Positions 35,484 through 45,278 of a stretch of 45,408 bases of DNA are shown one piece after another. Source of the DNA: an uncultured Chlorobiaceae bacterium (GTDB taxonomy: Bacteria; Bacteroidota; Chlorobiia; Chlorobiales; Chlorobiaceae). Within the stretch, counting starts at the first letter, position 1. Every line of letters begins with the position of its first letter. The notes below the pieces were generated by a model, which had not been told where the DNA came from, did not search any database, and saw nothing but the letters and a program-made list of their open reading frames with translations. Made by a program: the position numbers and the translations under genes. The DNA is taken from positions 1 through 45,408 of the forward strand of contig CAIPYV010000127.1 in the NCBI GenBank assembly GCA_903869365.1, in the 5' to 3' direction.

Positions 35484-35496
35484 TTTTCCTCATCAT

Positions 35497-35512
35497 CCTA
35501 CTAATTTGTAGA
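35497..35512. promoter_or_regulatory. Palindrome CCTAC-N6-GTAGA related to the first box
   Basis: CCTACTAATTTGTAGA has the same length and the same ATTTGTAG right half as the box at 35291, with one changed base in the left half. About 160 bp upstream of the nifH sigma-54 promoter. Confidence 0.4.
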
Positions 35513-35666
35513 AAATTTCAAGAGTGATAATCGACGTCAAATAAGATAGTTACGCATGATATTCGTGTAATGAAATCTTTTTGATTATCTGAAATCCTTC
35601 TGCTATGCGGGTTTGACAGCCCTCTCTTTTCTTTTATCCATCTCCATGTCAGAAAAAAGCTGACTT

Positions 35667-35681
35667 TGGCACGCATGTTGC
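35667..35681 (+). promoter_or_regulatory. Sigma-54 (-24/-12) promoter of the nif operon
   Basis: TGGCACGCATGTTGC matches the sigma-54 consensus TGGCAC-N5-TTGC exactly, with the invariant GG and GC at the right spacing. Transcription should begin near 35693, leaving a leader of about 77 nt before nifH. A clear TGT-N10-ACA NifA site was not found in the upstream 150 bp; the rest of the 524-bp interval has the palindromes listed separately. Confidence 0.92.
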
Positions 35682-35757
35682 TTATTAAAGACATAAATAT
35701 TCAGGACGAATAATCATTATCCCTGAATATCTGACGAGAAAGACATCGCTAACCTAA

Positions 35758-36594
<837 letters not shown>

Positions 36595-36614
36595 AAAAAA
36601 CGGAGTACACACAC

Positions 36615-36971
36615 ATGTTAATGATCAGAACAATCGTCAGACCGGAAAAAGTTTACGAAGTCATGCAGGGACTGCTTGATGCCGGCTACCCTGCTGTCAC
36701 CAAAATCCCGGTGGTCGGACGCGGCAAACAGCGCGGACTTCGCGTAGGCGACGTGGTCTATGATGAAATCCCGAAAGAGATGCTCTTCGTTGTGGTTCAA
36801 GATAGCGATAAGGATTTTGTTGTAAGGGCCATCCTGGATAATGCAAAATCAGGTACAGATGGAAAATTCGGTGACGGCAAGATCTTTATTTCCGCCGTTG
36901 AAGAGGTCTATACCATCAGTTCCGGTGAAAAAGAAACCGAACCGACACTCGCAGCCGCAAAGGAGGCCTAA
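36615..36971 (+). CDS. nifI1: Nitrogenase-associated PII protein NifI1
   Basis: 118-residue GlnB-family protein. It begins MLMIRTIVRPEKVYEVM, has a T-loop region with GRGKQRGLRVGD and ends with the PII C-terminal GDGKIFISAVEEVYTI. Its place between nifH and nifD identifies NifI1. In methanogens NifI1 and NifI2 form a complex that inhibits NifDK when ammonium is high and is relieved by 2-oxoglutarate; the same role is expected here. A CGGAG ribosome-binding site precedes it, 21 bp after nifH. Confidence 0.95.
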   Translation: MLMIRTIVRPEKVYEVMQGLLDAGYPAVTKIPVVGRGKQRGLRVGDVVYDEIPKEMLFVVVQDSDKDFVVRAILDNAKSGTDGKFGDGKIFISAVEEVYTISSGEKETEPTLAAAKEA

Positions 36972-36972
36972 C

Positions 36973-37350
36973 ATGAAAGAAATTATTGCAGTCATCCGGA
37001 TCAACAAGGTAAACGAAACCAAGCAGGCGCTCATCGATGCAGGAATTCCAGCCTTTACCGCCACAGGCAGGGTTATGGGCCGAGGTAAGGGTCAGGTTCA
37101 TTTCGACATTCTCAATGGTGCGGCTGCCGGACACCCGGAGGCAATCGCGCAGCTCGGCGGTGCACCAAGGCTGGTTTCAAAAAGAATTGTCACGGTTGTT
37201 GTGCCTGAAGAGTTATGCAAAACAGCCATCGACACCATTATCAAAACAAACCAGACAGGAAAACCCGGTGACGGAAAAATATTTGTAACACCGATTCTCG
37301 AAACCATAAGAGTGAGAACCGGCGAAAAGGATCAGGCGGCACTGAATTAA
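36973..37350 (+). CDS. nifI2: Nitrogenase-associated PII protein NifI2
   Basis: 125-residue GlnB-family protein, partner of NifI1. It starts MKEIIAVIRINKVNETKQAL, has a longer T-loop (GRGKGQVHFDIL followed by GHPEAIAQLGGAPRL) typical of NifI2, and ends with GDGKIFVTPILETIRVRTGE. The frame is open upstream inside nifI1, but the ATG chosen has a strong AAAGGAGG site 8 bp ahead and lies one base after the nifI1 stop. It would sense 2-oxoglutarate and ATP and switch nitrogenase off in ammonium. Confidence 0.95.
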   Translation: MKEIIAVIRINKVNETKQALIDAGIPAFTATGRVMGRGKGQVHFDILNGAAAGHPEAIAQLGGAPRLVSKRIVTVVVPEELCKTAIDTIIKTNQTGKPGDGKIFVTPILETIRVRTGEKDQAALN

Positions 37351-37387
37351 GCATATCAATTTTCAAGGTGTAAACGGAGAGAGTTAC

Positions 37388-39034
37388 ATGGAGGCGAACA
37401 AAATTTATCCAGATCCTTTGCAGGTAAGGGAGGAGCTCATACAACGGTATCCGAGCAAGGTCGCAAAAAAACGTGCCAAGTCGATTATCGTCAATGACCC
37501 GGAGATTATTCCTGAAGTTCAGGCGAACGTACGGACTGTTCCCGGCATCATCACACAGCGCGGCTGCTCTTATGCCGGCTGCAAAGGTGTTGTGCTTGGG
37601 CCGACACGAGACATCGTCAACATCGTGCACGGCCCTATCGGCTGCAGTTTCTACGCCTGGTTGACCCGGCGTAACCAGACACGGACCGAGTCTTTGATGG
37701 ATGCCAACTACATACCCTACTGTTTTTCAACGGACATGCAGGAGGAGAACGTTGTCTTCGGCGGTGAAAAGAAGCTTAAAATAGCGATCCAGGAGGCTTA
37801 TGACCTCTTTCATCCGAAGTCCATCGCTATTTTTTCGACCTGTCCGGTTGGTCTGATCGGTGATGACGTTCATGCTGCATCAAAAGAGATGCGCGAGAAG
37901 TTTGGCGACTGCAACGTGTTTGGATTCAGCTGTGAAGGGTACAGGGGCGTCAGTCAGTCTGCAGGACACCACATTGCCAACAACGGTGTCTTCAAGCACA
38001 TGGTGGGTCGTAACAACACTCCGAGTGAAGGCAAGTTCAAGCTCAACTTGCTTGGCGAGTACAACATTGGAGGTGACGCATTCGAGATTGAGCGCATTTT
38101 TGACAAGGTAGGCATTACTCTGGTCTCCTCTTTCAGCGGCAACTCGACGGTCAGCCAGATTGAAAATGCCCATACTGCTGATCTTAACGTGATACTCTGT
38201 CACCGTTCGATCAACTATATGGGTGACATGATGGAAACGAAGTATGGCATACCCTGGATGAAGGTGAACTTTGTGGGTGCAGAATCGACAGCCAAATCAC
38301 TGCGCAAAATTGCAGAGTACTTTGGAGATGAAGAGTTGAAGGCGAAGGTTGAAGAGGTCATTGCCGAAGAGATGCCGAGGGTCAAGGCAATTATTGAGGA
38401 GATACTGCCAAGAACAACCGGCAAGACAGCCATGCTTTTTGTTGGAGGCTCACGTGCCCATCACTACCAGGATCTCTTCAGCGAACTTGGCATGACAACG
38501 GTTGCTGCGGGTTATGAGTTTGCACACCGTGATGACTATGAGGGTCGTGATGTGCTGCCAAAGATCAAAGTCGATGCTGACAGCAAAAACATTGAGGAGC
38601 TGAAAGTGCTTCCCGATCCGGAGCTTTACAATCCAAGAAAAACCGAGGCCGAACTTGAGGCATTGAAAGAGAAGGGGCTTGAAATCAACGGTTACTCGGG
38701 AATGATGAAGCAGATGACCAAGAAGTCACTCGTCGTTGATGACCTGAGCCATTATGAGTCTGAAAAGCTGATCGAGATCTATAAACCGGATATTTTCTGC
38801 GCCGGCATCAAGGAGAAATATGTCGTACAGAAGATGGGAATTCCATTGAAACAGCTCCACAGCTACGACTACGGCGGTCCATACACAGGCTTTGAAGGTG
38901 CGGTGAACTTCTACAAAGATATCGATCGCATGGTCAATAACCCTGTATGGAAACTGATCAAGGCACCTTGGCAGAAAGCGGCAGCCACAAACGGAAAAAG
39001 TAAAGGACTCGAAGCCAGTTACGTTACACAGTAA
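37388..39034 (+). CDS. nifD: Nitrogenase molybdenum-iron protein alpha chain
   Basis: 548-residue alpha subunit. P-cluster ligands are C60 (in RGCSYAGC; C65 is nearby), C86 in GPIGCSFY and C152 in STCPVGLIGDD. FeMo-co ligands are C271 in ILCHRSINYM and H491 in LHSYDYGG; H195 in AGHHIAN is also kept. The protein is about 55 residues longer than Azotobacter NifD because of an insertion around 380-440 (YEGRDVLPKIKVDADSKN onward), as in clostridial and other group III enzymes. It pairs with NifK, encoded 26 bp downstream. A GGAGAG ribosome-binding site is present. Confidence 0.98.
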   Translation: MEANKIYPDPLQVREELIQRYPSKVAKKRAKSIIVNDPEIIPEVQANVRTVPGIITQRGCSYAGCKGVVLGPTRDIVNIVHGPIGCSFYAWLTRRNQTRTESLMDANYIPYCFSTDMQEENVVFGGEKKLKIAIQEAYDLFHPKSIAIFSTCPVGLIGDDVHAASKEMREKFGDCNVFGFSCEGYRGVSQSAGHHIANNGVFKHMVGRNNTPSEGKFKLNLLGEYNIGGDAFEIERIFDKVGITLVSSFSGNSTVSQIENAHTADLNVILCHRSINYMGDMMETKYGIPWMKVNFVGAESTAKSLRKIAEYFGDEELKAKVEEVIAEEMPRVKAIIEEILPRTTGKTAMLFVGGSRAHHYQDLFSELGMTTVAAGYEFAHRDDYEGRDVLPKIKVDADSKNIEELKVLPDPELYNPRKTEAELEALKEKGLEINGYSGMMKQMTKKSLVVDDLSHYESEKLIEIYKPDIFCAGIKEKYVVQKMGIPLKQLHSYDYGGPYTGFEGAVNFYKDIDRMVNNPVWKLIKAPWQKAAATNGKSKGLEASYVTQ

Positions 39035-39060
39035 TGAAGGAAAACGGAGACTATTGAATT

Positions 39061-40443
39061 ATGCTATTACGACACACATCAAAAGAGGTTAAAGAGCGTG
39101 AAGGGCTTACGATCAACCCGGCAAAAACCTGCCAGCCGATCGGAGCCATGTATGCAGCGCTCGGCATTCATGGCTGTCTTCCTCACAGCCATGGCTCCCA
39201 GGGCTGCTGCTCATATCATCGCAGCACCCTGACCCGTCACTACAAAGAGCCTGTTATGGCGGCTACCAGTTCGTTTACCGAGGGAGCTTCGGTTTTTGGC
39301 GGACAGGCAAACCTGCTTGCGGCCATCGAGACCATCTTTTCGGTCTATGAGCCGGACATCATTGCGGTACACTCGACATGTCTGTCCGAAACCATCGGTG
39401 ATGACTTGCAGCAGATTACCAGAAAAGCAAGAGATGACGGCAAAATTCCTGAAGGAAAGCATGTTATTTTTGCCAGCACGCCAAGCTTTATCGGATCGCA
39501 TGTGACTGGTTACTCCAATATGCTCACCGGCATAGCTGAACAGTTTGCTGTTTCAACCGGTGCAAAGAAAAACCAGATTAACATCATTGCCGGATGGATG
39601 GAGCCTTCGGACATGCGCGAAATCAAGCTGCTTTCAAAAAAGCTTGGTATAAAGATTGTGCTCTTCCCTGACACGTCGGATGTCCTTGATGCACCCCAGA
39701 CCGGAAAGCATGTCTTTTATCCGAAGGGCGGCACAACGGTGTCGGAACTGCAGAGCACTGGCGACAGCCTCTTTTCGCTTGCCCTTGGTTCCATAAGCGC
39801 GGAACCGGCAGCAATCGCGCTGGAAAAAAAGTGCAAGGTCGGCTTCGAAACGCTTGACATCCCGATCGGCCTGACGGCAACTGACCGGTTCATTATGAAG
39901 ATGAGCGAGGTTGCCAACGTGAGTGTGCCTGATGAGATTACCGAGGAGAGAGGAAGACTTGTGGATGTGATGGCCGACATGGAACAGTATTTCTATGGTA
40001 AGAGAGTGGCGCTCTTCGGAGATCCGGATCAGCTTCTCCCGCTCACCGAGTTTCTGCTTGATTTGAACATGAAACCAGTTCATATCGTCAGCGGTACTCC
40101 TGGTCAGCGTTTTGAAAAGCAGATGCGACAACTTCTTGACCAAAGGTCACCTGAAACAAACTTCCGCAACGGGCTTCAGGCTGATATGTTTCTGTTGCAC
40201 CAGTGGATGAAGAATGATCCTGTTGACCTCCTGATCGGGAACACGTATGGAAAGTATATGGCCCGCGACGAGGATGTTCCGTTTATCAGGTTCGGCTTCC
40301 CGATTCTTGACCGCATCGGCCACAGCTACTTCCCGAATGTCGGGTACAGCGGCAGCTTGAGGCTGGTTGAAAAGATTCTCAGCGCCCTTATGGACCGCCA
40401 GGATCGCGATGCGCTTGAAGAGAAGTTTGAACTGGTTATGTAA
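39061..40443 (+). CDS. nifK: Nitrogenase molybdenum-iron protein beta chain
   Basis: 460-residue beta subunit. P-cluster ligands are C24 in KTCQPIGAM, C49 or C50 in GSQGCCSYHR and C107 in STCLSETIGDD. The N-terminal arm of about 50 residues found in Azotobacter NifK is absent, as in group III enzymes. The doubled Cys at 49-50 is a small peculiarity: only one is needed as a ligand. The C-terminal region has FPILDRIGHSYFPNVGYSG, the usual NifK pattern. Together with NifD it forms the alpha2-beta2 MoFe protein that reduces N2. Confidence 0.98.
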   Translation: MLLRHTSKEVKEREGLTINPAKTCQPIGAMYAALGIHGCLPHSHGSQGCCSYHRSTLTRHYKEPVMAATSSFTEGASVFGGQANLLAAIETIFSVYEPDIIAVHSTCLSETIGDDLQQITRKARDDGKIPEGKHVIFASTPSFIGSHVTGYSNMLTGIAEQFAVSTGAKKNQINIIAGWMEPSDMREIKLLSKKLGIKIVLFPDTSDVLDAPQTGKHVFYPKGGTTVSELQSTGDSLFSLALGSISAEPAAIALEKKCKVGFETLDIPIGLTATDRFIMKMSEVANVSVPDEITEERGRLVDVMADMEQYFYGKRVALFGDPDQLLPLTEFLLDLNMKPVHIVSGTPGQRFEKQMRQLLDQRSPETNFRNGLQADMFLLHQWMKNDPVDLLIGNTYGKYMARDEDVPFIRFGFPILDRIGHSYFPNVGYSGSLRLVEKILSALMDRQDRDALEEKFELVM

Positions 40444-40483
40444 AAGTAAGGAGAGTACAACAATTATTAACGGGGTTGAAGCT

Positions 40484-41845
40484 ATGGAACAGATCACTAT
40501 TCTCGAAGGTAGACAGAAGCAGATCTTTGAAAAGAAAACTGGTGTTGAGCAGCTTGATATTTCCTGCGACACTTCCAGCCTGTCAGGATCTGTAAGCCAG
40601 CGCGCCTGCGTCTTTTGCGGCTCCCGGGTGGTACTCTATCCAGTAGCTGATGCTCTTCATCTTGTCCATGGTCCTATCGGGTGTGCCGCCTATACGTGGG
40701 ACATCCGGGGGGCTGTCTCCTCAGGACCTGAGTTGCACCGGTTGAGTTTTTCAACAGACCTGCAGGAAATGGACGTGATTTACGGTGGTGAAAAAAAGCT
40801 CTACCATTCACTCATTGAACTGATTGAGCAGTATAAACCAAAAGCTGCCTTTATCTATTCGACCTGCATTGTCGGGCTTATCGGGGACGATATTGAAGCT
40901 GTCTGCAGAAAAGTCGCGAAAGAGACAGGTATTCCAGTACTCCCCGTCCATTCCGAAGGGTTCAAAGGCACCAAAAAAGATGGCTACAAAGCAGCATGCC
41001 ATGCCCTGATGAAGCTTATCGGTACGGGATCAACCGAGAATATCAGTAAATACAGCATCAATATCCTTGGCGAATTCAACCTTGCCGGCGAGGCCTGGAT
41101 TATCAGGAAGTACTACGAGAAAATGGGTATTGAAGTTGTTTCGACCCTGACCGGTGATGGACGAATCGATGCGGTAAGGCGCGCACACGGAGCATCGCTC
41201 AATGTTGTACAGTGCTCCGGTTCCATGACCTGGCTTGCCAAAGAGATGGAACAGAAATACGGTATCCCCTATATCCGCGTATCTTACTTCGGTATTGAGG
41301 ATATGTCAAAATCGCTCTATGATGTTGCAAAACACTTTCCTGAGCGCACCGATATTATGGAAGCCGCAAAACAGGTGGTCAGTGAGGAGGTAAAAGAGCT
41401 TTATCCTTCACTGCAGAAATTCAAAAAAGCACTGACCGGCAAGAAAGCTGCAATTTATGTCGGCGGTGCATTTAAAACATTTTCACTTATCAAGGCACTC
41501 CGCTCCATCGGTATGTCGGTAGTGTTAGCCGGGTCACAGACCGGTAACAAGGATGATTATGCAAGACTCAAGGAGATGTGCGATGAAGGCACCGTGATTG
41601 TGGATGATTCAAACCCCGTAGAGCTTTCGAAATTTATCCTTGAAAAAGAGGCTGACCTGCTTATCGGCGGTGTTAAAGAACGACCGATCGCCTTCAAGCT
41701 CGGTATTGGATTCTGTGATCATAACCATGAGAGGAAAATTCCTCTCGCCGGATTTGTCGGTATGTACAATTTTGCACTGGAGGTCTATCAATCGGTCATG
41801 AGCCCGGTATGGCAGTTCGCTCCAAGAAAAGGAGTCAAGATATGA
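40484..41845 (+). CDS. nifE: FeMo-cofactor scaffold protein NifE
   Basis: 453-residue NifD paralogue that, with NifN, forms the scaffold on which the NifB product is matured with Mo and homocitrate. Conserved Cys motifs are ACVFCGSR, GPIGCAAYTWDIRG and YSTCIVGLIGDD; the Q-C-S-G-S-M-T-W segment replaces the NifD FeMo-co ligand region. The frame is open from 40367, inside nifK, but ATG 40484 gives the normal length. An AAGGAGAG stretch lies 30 bp upstream, unusually far, so a non-AUG start (ATT/GTT region near 40463-40475) is possible. The stop overlaps nifN by 4 bp. Confidence 0.95.
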   Translation: MEQITILEGRQKQIFEKKTGVEQLDISCDTSSLSGSVSQRACVFCGSRVVLYPVADALHLVHGPIGCAAYTWDIRGAVSSGPELHRLSFSTDLQEMDVIYGGEKKLYHSLIELIEQYKPKAAFIYSTCIVGLIGDDIEAVCRKVAKETGIPVLPVHSEGFKGTKKDGYKAACHALMKLIGTGSTENISKYSINILGEFNLAGEAWIIRKYYEKMGIEVVSTLTGDGRIDAVRRAHGASLNVVQCSGSMTWLAKEMEQKYGIPYIRVSYFGIEDMSKSLYDVAKHFPERTDIMEAAKQVVSEEVKELYPSLQKFKKALTGKKAAIYVGGAFKTFSLIKALRSIGMSVVLAGSQTGNKDDYARLKEMCDEGTVIVDDSNPVELSKFILEKEADLLIGGVKERPIAFKLGIGFCDHNHERKIPLAGFVGMYNFALEVYQSVMSPVWQFAPRKGVKI

Positions 41846-43194
41846 AGCACGCAAAAACAGCAACACAGAACGCCTGCAAACTCTGCAACCCACTTGGGGC
41901 TTGCCTTGCCTTCAGGGGCATAGAGAACTGCGTGCCTTTCCTGCACGGATCCCAAGGGTGCGCGACCTATATACGCCGCTACCTGATCAGCCATTACAAG
42001 GAGCCTATAGATATCGCTTCATCGAACTTCCACGAAGAAACCGCTGTATTCGGCGGCAGTCATAACCTGAAAATCGGACTGAAAAACGTCAGCAAGCAGT
42101 ATAAGCCGGAAGTTATCGGCATAGCGACCACTTGCCTGAGCGAGACCATAGGGGATGATGTGCCCATGATCATCAGGGAGTATAAACAGGAGTTCAAAAA
42201 CGGCTCCCCGATGCCTATCATGATTCATGCTTCTACTCCAAGCTATATGGGCAGCCATATCGACGGTTTTCATGCCGCTGTCCGGGCTACTGTGAAAACT
42301 CTGGCTGAAAAAGGAAGTCGGGAGAAGCTGATCAACATTTTTCCGAACATGGTATCGCCGGCTGACATCAGATACCTCAAGGAGATTCTTGAAGATTTCA
42401 AGATACCCTATATGCTTCTGCCCGACTATTCGCAGACGATGGACGGCGGTCCATGGGGGGAATACCATCGTATCCCTCCCGGCGGCACTCCGGCAAGCGC
42501 AATTGCCATGGCTGGCAGTGCCATAGCAAGTATCGAATTCGGCTCAACCCTTGAAGCCTCGAAATCAGCTGCCGGCTATCTCGAAGAGGCATTCGGTGTA
42601 CCGAGATATCATTATGCACTGCCCATCGGCATCAAAGAGAGTGACAAGTTTTTTACGCTGCTTGAAACGCTCACGCAACAAGAGAGGCCTGAAAAATATA
42701 ACGATGAACGTCGCCGTCTGATTGACGCTTATGCTGATGGACATAAATATGTTTTCGAACAGAAGGTCATCATCTACGGCGAAGAAGATCTGGTGATCGG
42801 TATGACCGCATTTCTCAGCGAAATCGGCATAACCCCTGTCCTCTGTGCTTCAGGAGGAAAAAGCGGCCTTCTGAAAAAAAGCATCAAGGAGCTGATTCCA
42901 GACATGGAAGAACTTGGTATCAAGGTGCGTGAAGGCGTTGACTTTGTCGATATCGAAGATGAAGCAAAGTTACTGAAACCTGATTTTCTTATCGGCAACA
43001 GTAAAGGGTACACCATGTCAAGAAAAAACAATATTCCACTGCTCAGGCTCGGCTTCCCGATTCACGACCGATTCGGAGGCCAGAGAATGCACCACCTGGG
43101 TTACCGAGGCACCCAGGAACTGTTTGACCGGATTGTCAACACCGTGATCGAACAGCGGCAGAATGCTTCATCAATCGGCTACACTTACATGTAA
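41842..43194 (+). CDS. nifN: FeMo-cofactor scaffold protein NifN
   Basis: 450-residue NifK paralogue and partner of NifE. It opens with NACKLCNPLGACLAFRGIENCVPFLHGSQGC-type sequence (Cys at about 8, 11, 17, 26 and 36), followed by TTCLSETIGDD, and has the GYTMSRKNNIPLLRLGFPI region typical of NifN. ATG 41842 overlaps the nifE stop as ATGA and has an AAGGAG site upstream; the frame is open further upstream but that would run inside nifE. With NifE it receives NifB-co and passes FeMo-co on to apo-NifDK. Confidence 0.95.
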   Translation: MKHAKTATQNACKLCNPLGACLAFRGIENCVPFLHGSQGCATYIRRYLISHYKEPIDIASSNFHEETAVFGGSHNLKIGLKNVSKQYKPEVIGIATTCLSETIGDDVPMIIREYKQEFKNGSPMPIMIHASTPSYMGSHIDGFHAAVRATVKTLAEKGSREKLINIFPNMVSPADIRYLKEILEDFKIPYMLLPDYSQTMDGGPWGEYHRIPPGGTPASAIAMAGSAIASIEFGSTLEASKSAAGYLEEAFGVPRYHYALPIGIKESDKFFTLLETLTQQERPEKYNDERRRLIDAYADGHKYVFEQKVIIYGEEDLVIGMTAFLSEIGITPVLCASGGKSGLLKKSIKELIPDMEELGIKVREGVDFVDIEDEAKLLKPDFLIGNSKGYTMSRKNNIPLLRLGFPIHDRFGGQRMHHLGYRGTQELFDRIVNTVIEQRQNASSIGYTYM

Positions 43195-43206
43195 AGGGAG
43201 GAAACC

Positions 43207-44481
43207 ATGTCACTGAAAATAGAAAACCACCCCTGTTTCAACGATGCGTCCCGCCATACATTCGGCCGCATACACCTCCCTGTTGCACCGAAATGCAACA
43301 TCCAGTGCAACTACTGCAACCGGAAGTTCGACTGCATGAACGAAAACCGTCCAGGCGTAACGAGCAGGATACTCTCGCCGCTTCAGGCGCTGCACTATCT
43401 TGATCAGGCGTTAGTGCTCTCTCCGAACATTGCCGTTGTCGGTATTGCCGGACCTGGAGACCCTTTTGCCAACCCGGAGGAAACCATGGAGACGCTCCGG
43501 CTGGTAAGGGCAAAATATCCCGAGATGCTGCTCTGCCTTGCGACCAACGGGCTGGAGTTGCTGCCCTATATTGATGAACTTGCAGAACTGAAGGTAAGTC
43601 ACGTCACCATTACCATTAACGCCATCGACCCGGCAATCGGTGCCGAGGTCTATGCCTGGGTCAGATATAATAAGAAAATGTACCGCGATGTCGAGGCGGC
43701 CAGGGTGCTCATAGCCAACCAGCTGGAATCACTTAAAAAGCTCAAGGAAGCAGGCATAACAGCTAAGGTGAACTCGATTATTATTCCAGGTGTCAACGAC
43801 ACCCATGTGATAGCTGTTGCATCAAAAGTAGCTGAGCTTGGAGCCGATATTCTGAACTGTCTGCCCTATTACAGCACAACAGAGACTGTCTTTGAAAACA
43901 TTGAGGAGCCATCACTTGAAATGGTGGCAGCAATTCAGACCGCCACCAGCGAGTACCTGCCGCAAATGAAGCACTGTGCCAGGTGCCGTGCTGATGCAGT
44001 CGGCATTATCGGTGAACTCAACAACGAAGAGATGATGAAAAAGCTCGCAGAGGCAGCGGCGTTACCGAAAAATCCTTTGGAAAAGCGCCCCTACATTGCT
44101 GTAAGCAGTATGGAAGGTGTCCTGATCAACCAGCACCTCGGCGAAGCAGAACGCTTTCTGATTTATGGTATGAACCCTGAAACCAGCGAGTGTATGCTGG
44201 TTGATGCCCGAACAGCACCACCAGCTGGCGGAGGTCAACAACGCTGGGAAGCCCTCGCCGACTCTCTGAACGATTGCCGGGCATTGCTCGTCAATGGTGC
44301 CGGAGACTCTCCGACCAAAGTCATGAAAGCAAAAGGCATAGAGGTCATGGTTCTTGAAGGAGTCATTGAGGAAGCTGTCCACGGAGTCTTTAATGGTCAG
44401 GATCTGAAACATCTCATGAAAAGCAGTCAAATCCATGCCTGCGGATCAAGCTGTTCCGGCACAGGAGGGGGCTGCGGCTGA
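43207..44481 (+). CDS. nifB: FeMo-cofactor biosynthesis protein NifB with C-terminal NifX-like domain
   Basis: 424-residue radical-SAM enzyme fused to a NifX-like domain. The radical-SAM cluster ligands are C30, C34 and C37 (CNIQCNYC), followed by C43 in KFDC, GIAGPGDPFAN, and the second Cys region HCARCRADAVG. Residues about 295-405 form the NifX/NafY-type domain (YIAVSSMEGVLINQHLGEA, AGGGQQRW). The C-terminus is Cys/Gly-rich (CGSSCSGTGGGCG). NifB makes the 8Fe core with the central carbide. A strong GGGAGG ribosome-binding site precedes it, 12 bp after nifN. Confidence 0.97.
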   Translation: MSLKIENHPCFNDASRHTFGRIHLPVAPKCNIQCNYCNRKFDCMNENRPGVTSRILSPLQALHYLDQALVLSPNIAVVGIAGPGDPFANPEETMETLRLVRAKYPEMLLCLATNGLELLPYIDELAELKVSHVTITINAIDPAIGAEVYAWVRYNKKMYRDVEAARVLIANQLESLKKLKEAGITAKVNSIIIPGVNDTHVIAVASKVAELGADILNCLPYYSTTETVFENIEEPSLEMVAAIQTATSEYLPQMKHCARCRADAVGIIGELNNEEMMKKLAEAAALPKNPLEKRPYIAVSSMEGVLINQHLGEAERFLIYGMNPETSECMLVDARTAPPAGGGQQRWEALADSLNDCRALLVNGAGDSPTKVMKAKGIEVMVLEGVIEEAVHGVFNGQDLKHLMKSSQIHACGSSCSGTGGGCG

Positions 44482-44526
44482 ATAATTATAAACAATCAGT
44501 AATTATAACATTTACAAACCACCATC

Positions 44527-44835
44527 ATGGACAAACCAAAACATCACATTTTCGTCTGCGCAAGTTTCCGTGCCCAGGGAACACCCCAGGGCATCTGTCA
44601 CAAAAAAGAGTCGCTCAGTCTTATTCCCTATCTTGAAAGCGAACTCTCTGACCGTGGCATGACCGATGTAGCTGTCTCAGCAACAGGCTGCCTCAACATC
44701 TGCGAAAAAGGGCCTGTTGTTGTCATTTATCCTGAAAATTTCTGGTACGGGGAGATTGATGGAGAGGACAAAATCGATGAAATCCTTGACGCCCTTGAAA
44801 ATGGAGAAGCCTGCGAAGCACATCTGATAAGCTGA
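44527..44835 (+). CDS. Thioredoxin-like [2Fe-2S] ferredoxin
   Basis: 102-residue ferredoxin of the Clostridium pasteurianum 2Fe type. The four Cys ligands lie in VCASFRAQGTPQGIC (C11 and C23-region) and TGCLNIC (near 58-63), followed by GPVVVIYPENFWYG, the family signature. Such proteins are common at the end of nif operons (FdxD/FdI type) and may donate electrons to nitrogenase or to NifB-related maturation. It is the last gene of the operon, 45 bp after nifB, with a probable terminator after it. Confidence 0.9.
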   Translation: MDKPKHHIFVCASFRAQGTPQGICHKKESLSLIPYLESELSDRGMTDVAVSATGCLNICEKGPVVVIYPENFWYGEIDGEDKIDEILDALENGEACEAHLIS

Positions 44836-44857
44836 AAATCTCCCTCATTACACTCCC

Positions 44858-44884
44858 CCCGGCGTTCTCCAGCGTCGGGATTTA
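44858..44884 (+). terminator. Probable terminator of the nif operon
   Basis: CCCGGCG and CGTCGGG form a 7-bp stem (one G-T pair) with an 8-nt loop, followed by ATTTATT. The T-run is weak. Confidence 0.55.
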
Positions 44885-44973
44885 TTCCCTTTAGATAAGC
44901 AGAGAAGAGTGCTTATATTACAAGCTGTGTGCAAGAGTTTATTTTTGCAAAACAGTAAACGCAAGGAACCCCC

Positions 44974-45270
44974 ATGAAAAAAAGTCTTTCCATTTTTTGT
45001 GCAGTACTTACTGCCGGTATGCTCACAGCTCCGGCATACGCTGCCAACCCCTATATTAGTGGCAATTGCGGTGCAACGTGGTTTGATAATATCAACACAT
45101 CAGCAGGAGCCCAGCTAATCTCAGGAGGTATTAATGTGACGGGTGCCGTCGGTATGGCAATGGATAATTTCCGGCTTGAGGCGGAAGTTGGCAACCAGAC
45201 AAACATTGACCAGGTGATTACAGCTGTGTTCGGTTTAAACGGGGGTTCCGTTTCCGCGACATCACTTCTA
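44974..45270 (+). pseudogene. Outer-membrane beta-barrel gene interrupted by an IS630-family element
   Basis: The first 99 codons encode a paralogue of the protein at 4826: signal peptide ending TAPAYA, then YISGNCG (YVSGNVG in the other), FRLEAEVGNQT (VRLEGEFGYQT) and a GLNG segment followed by SLL. The paralogue continues SLLANCYYD and onward to a full barrel, but here the frame enters foreign DNA at a CTAG site and stops 30 bp later at 45300. The truncated product would lack about half the barrel. It is probably non-functional unless the element excises. The rest of the gene must lie beyond the window. Confidence 0.85.
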
Positions 45271-45278
45271 GTGTATAG

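Noticed and set aside
35308-35496. 62-codon minus-strand frame upstream of the reductase
   Set aside because: No recognisable family, no ribosome site, and it overlaps palindromic regulatory sequences. A small gene cannot be excluded but is not supported.
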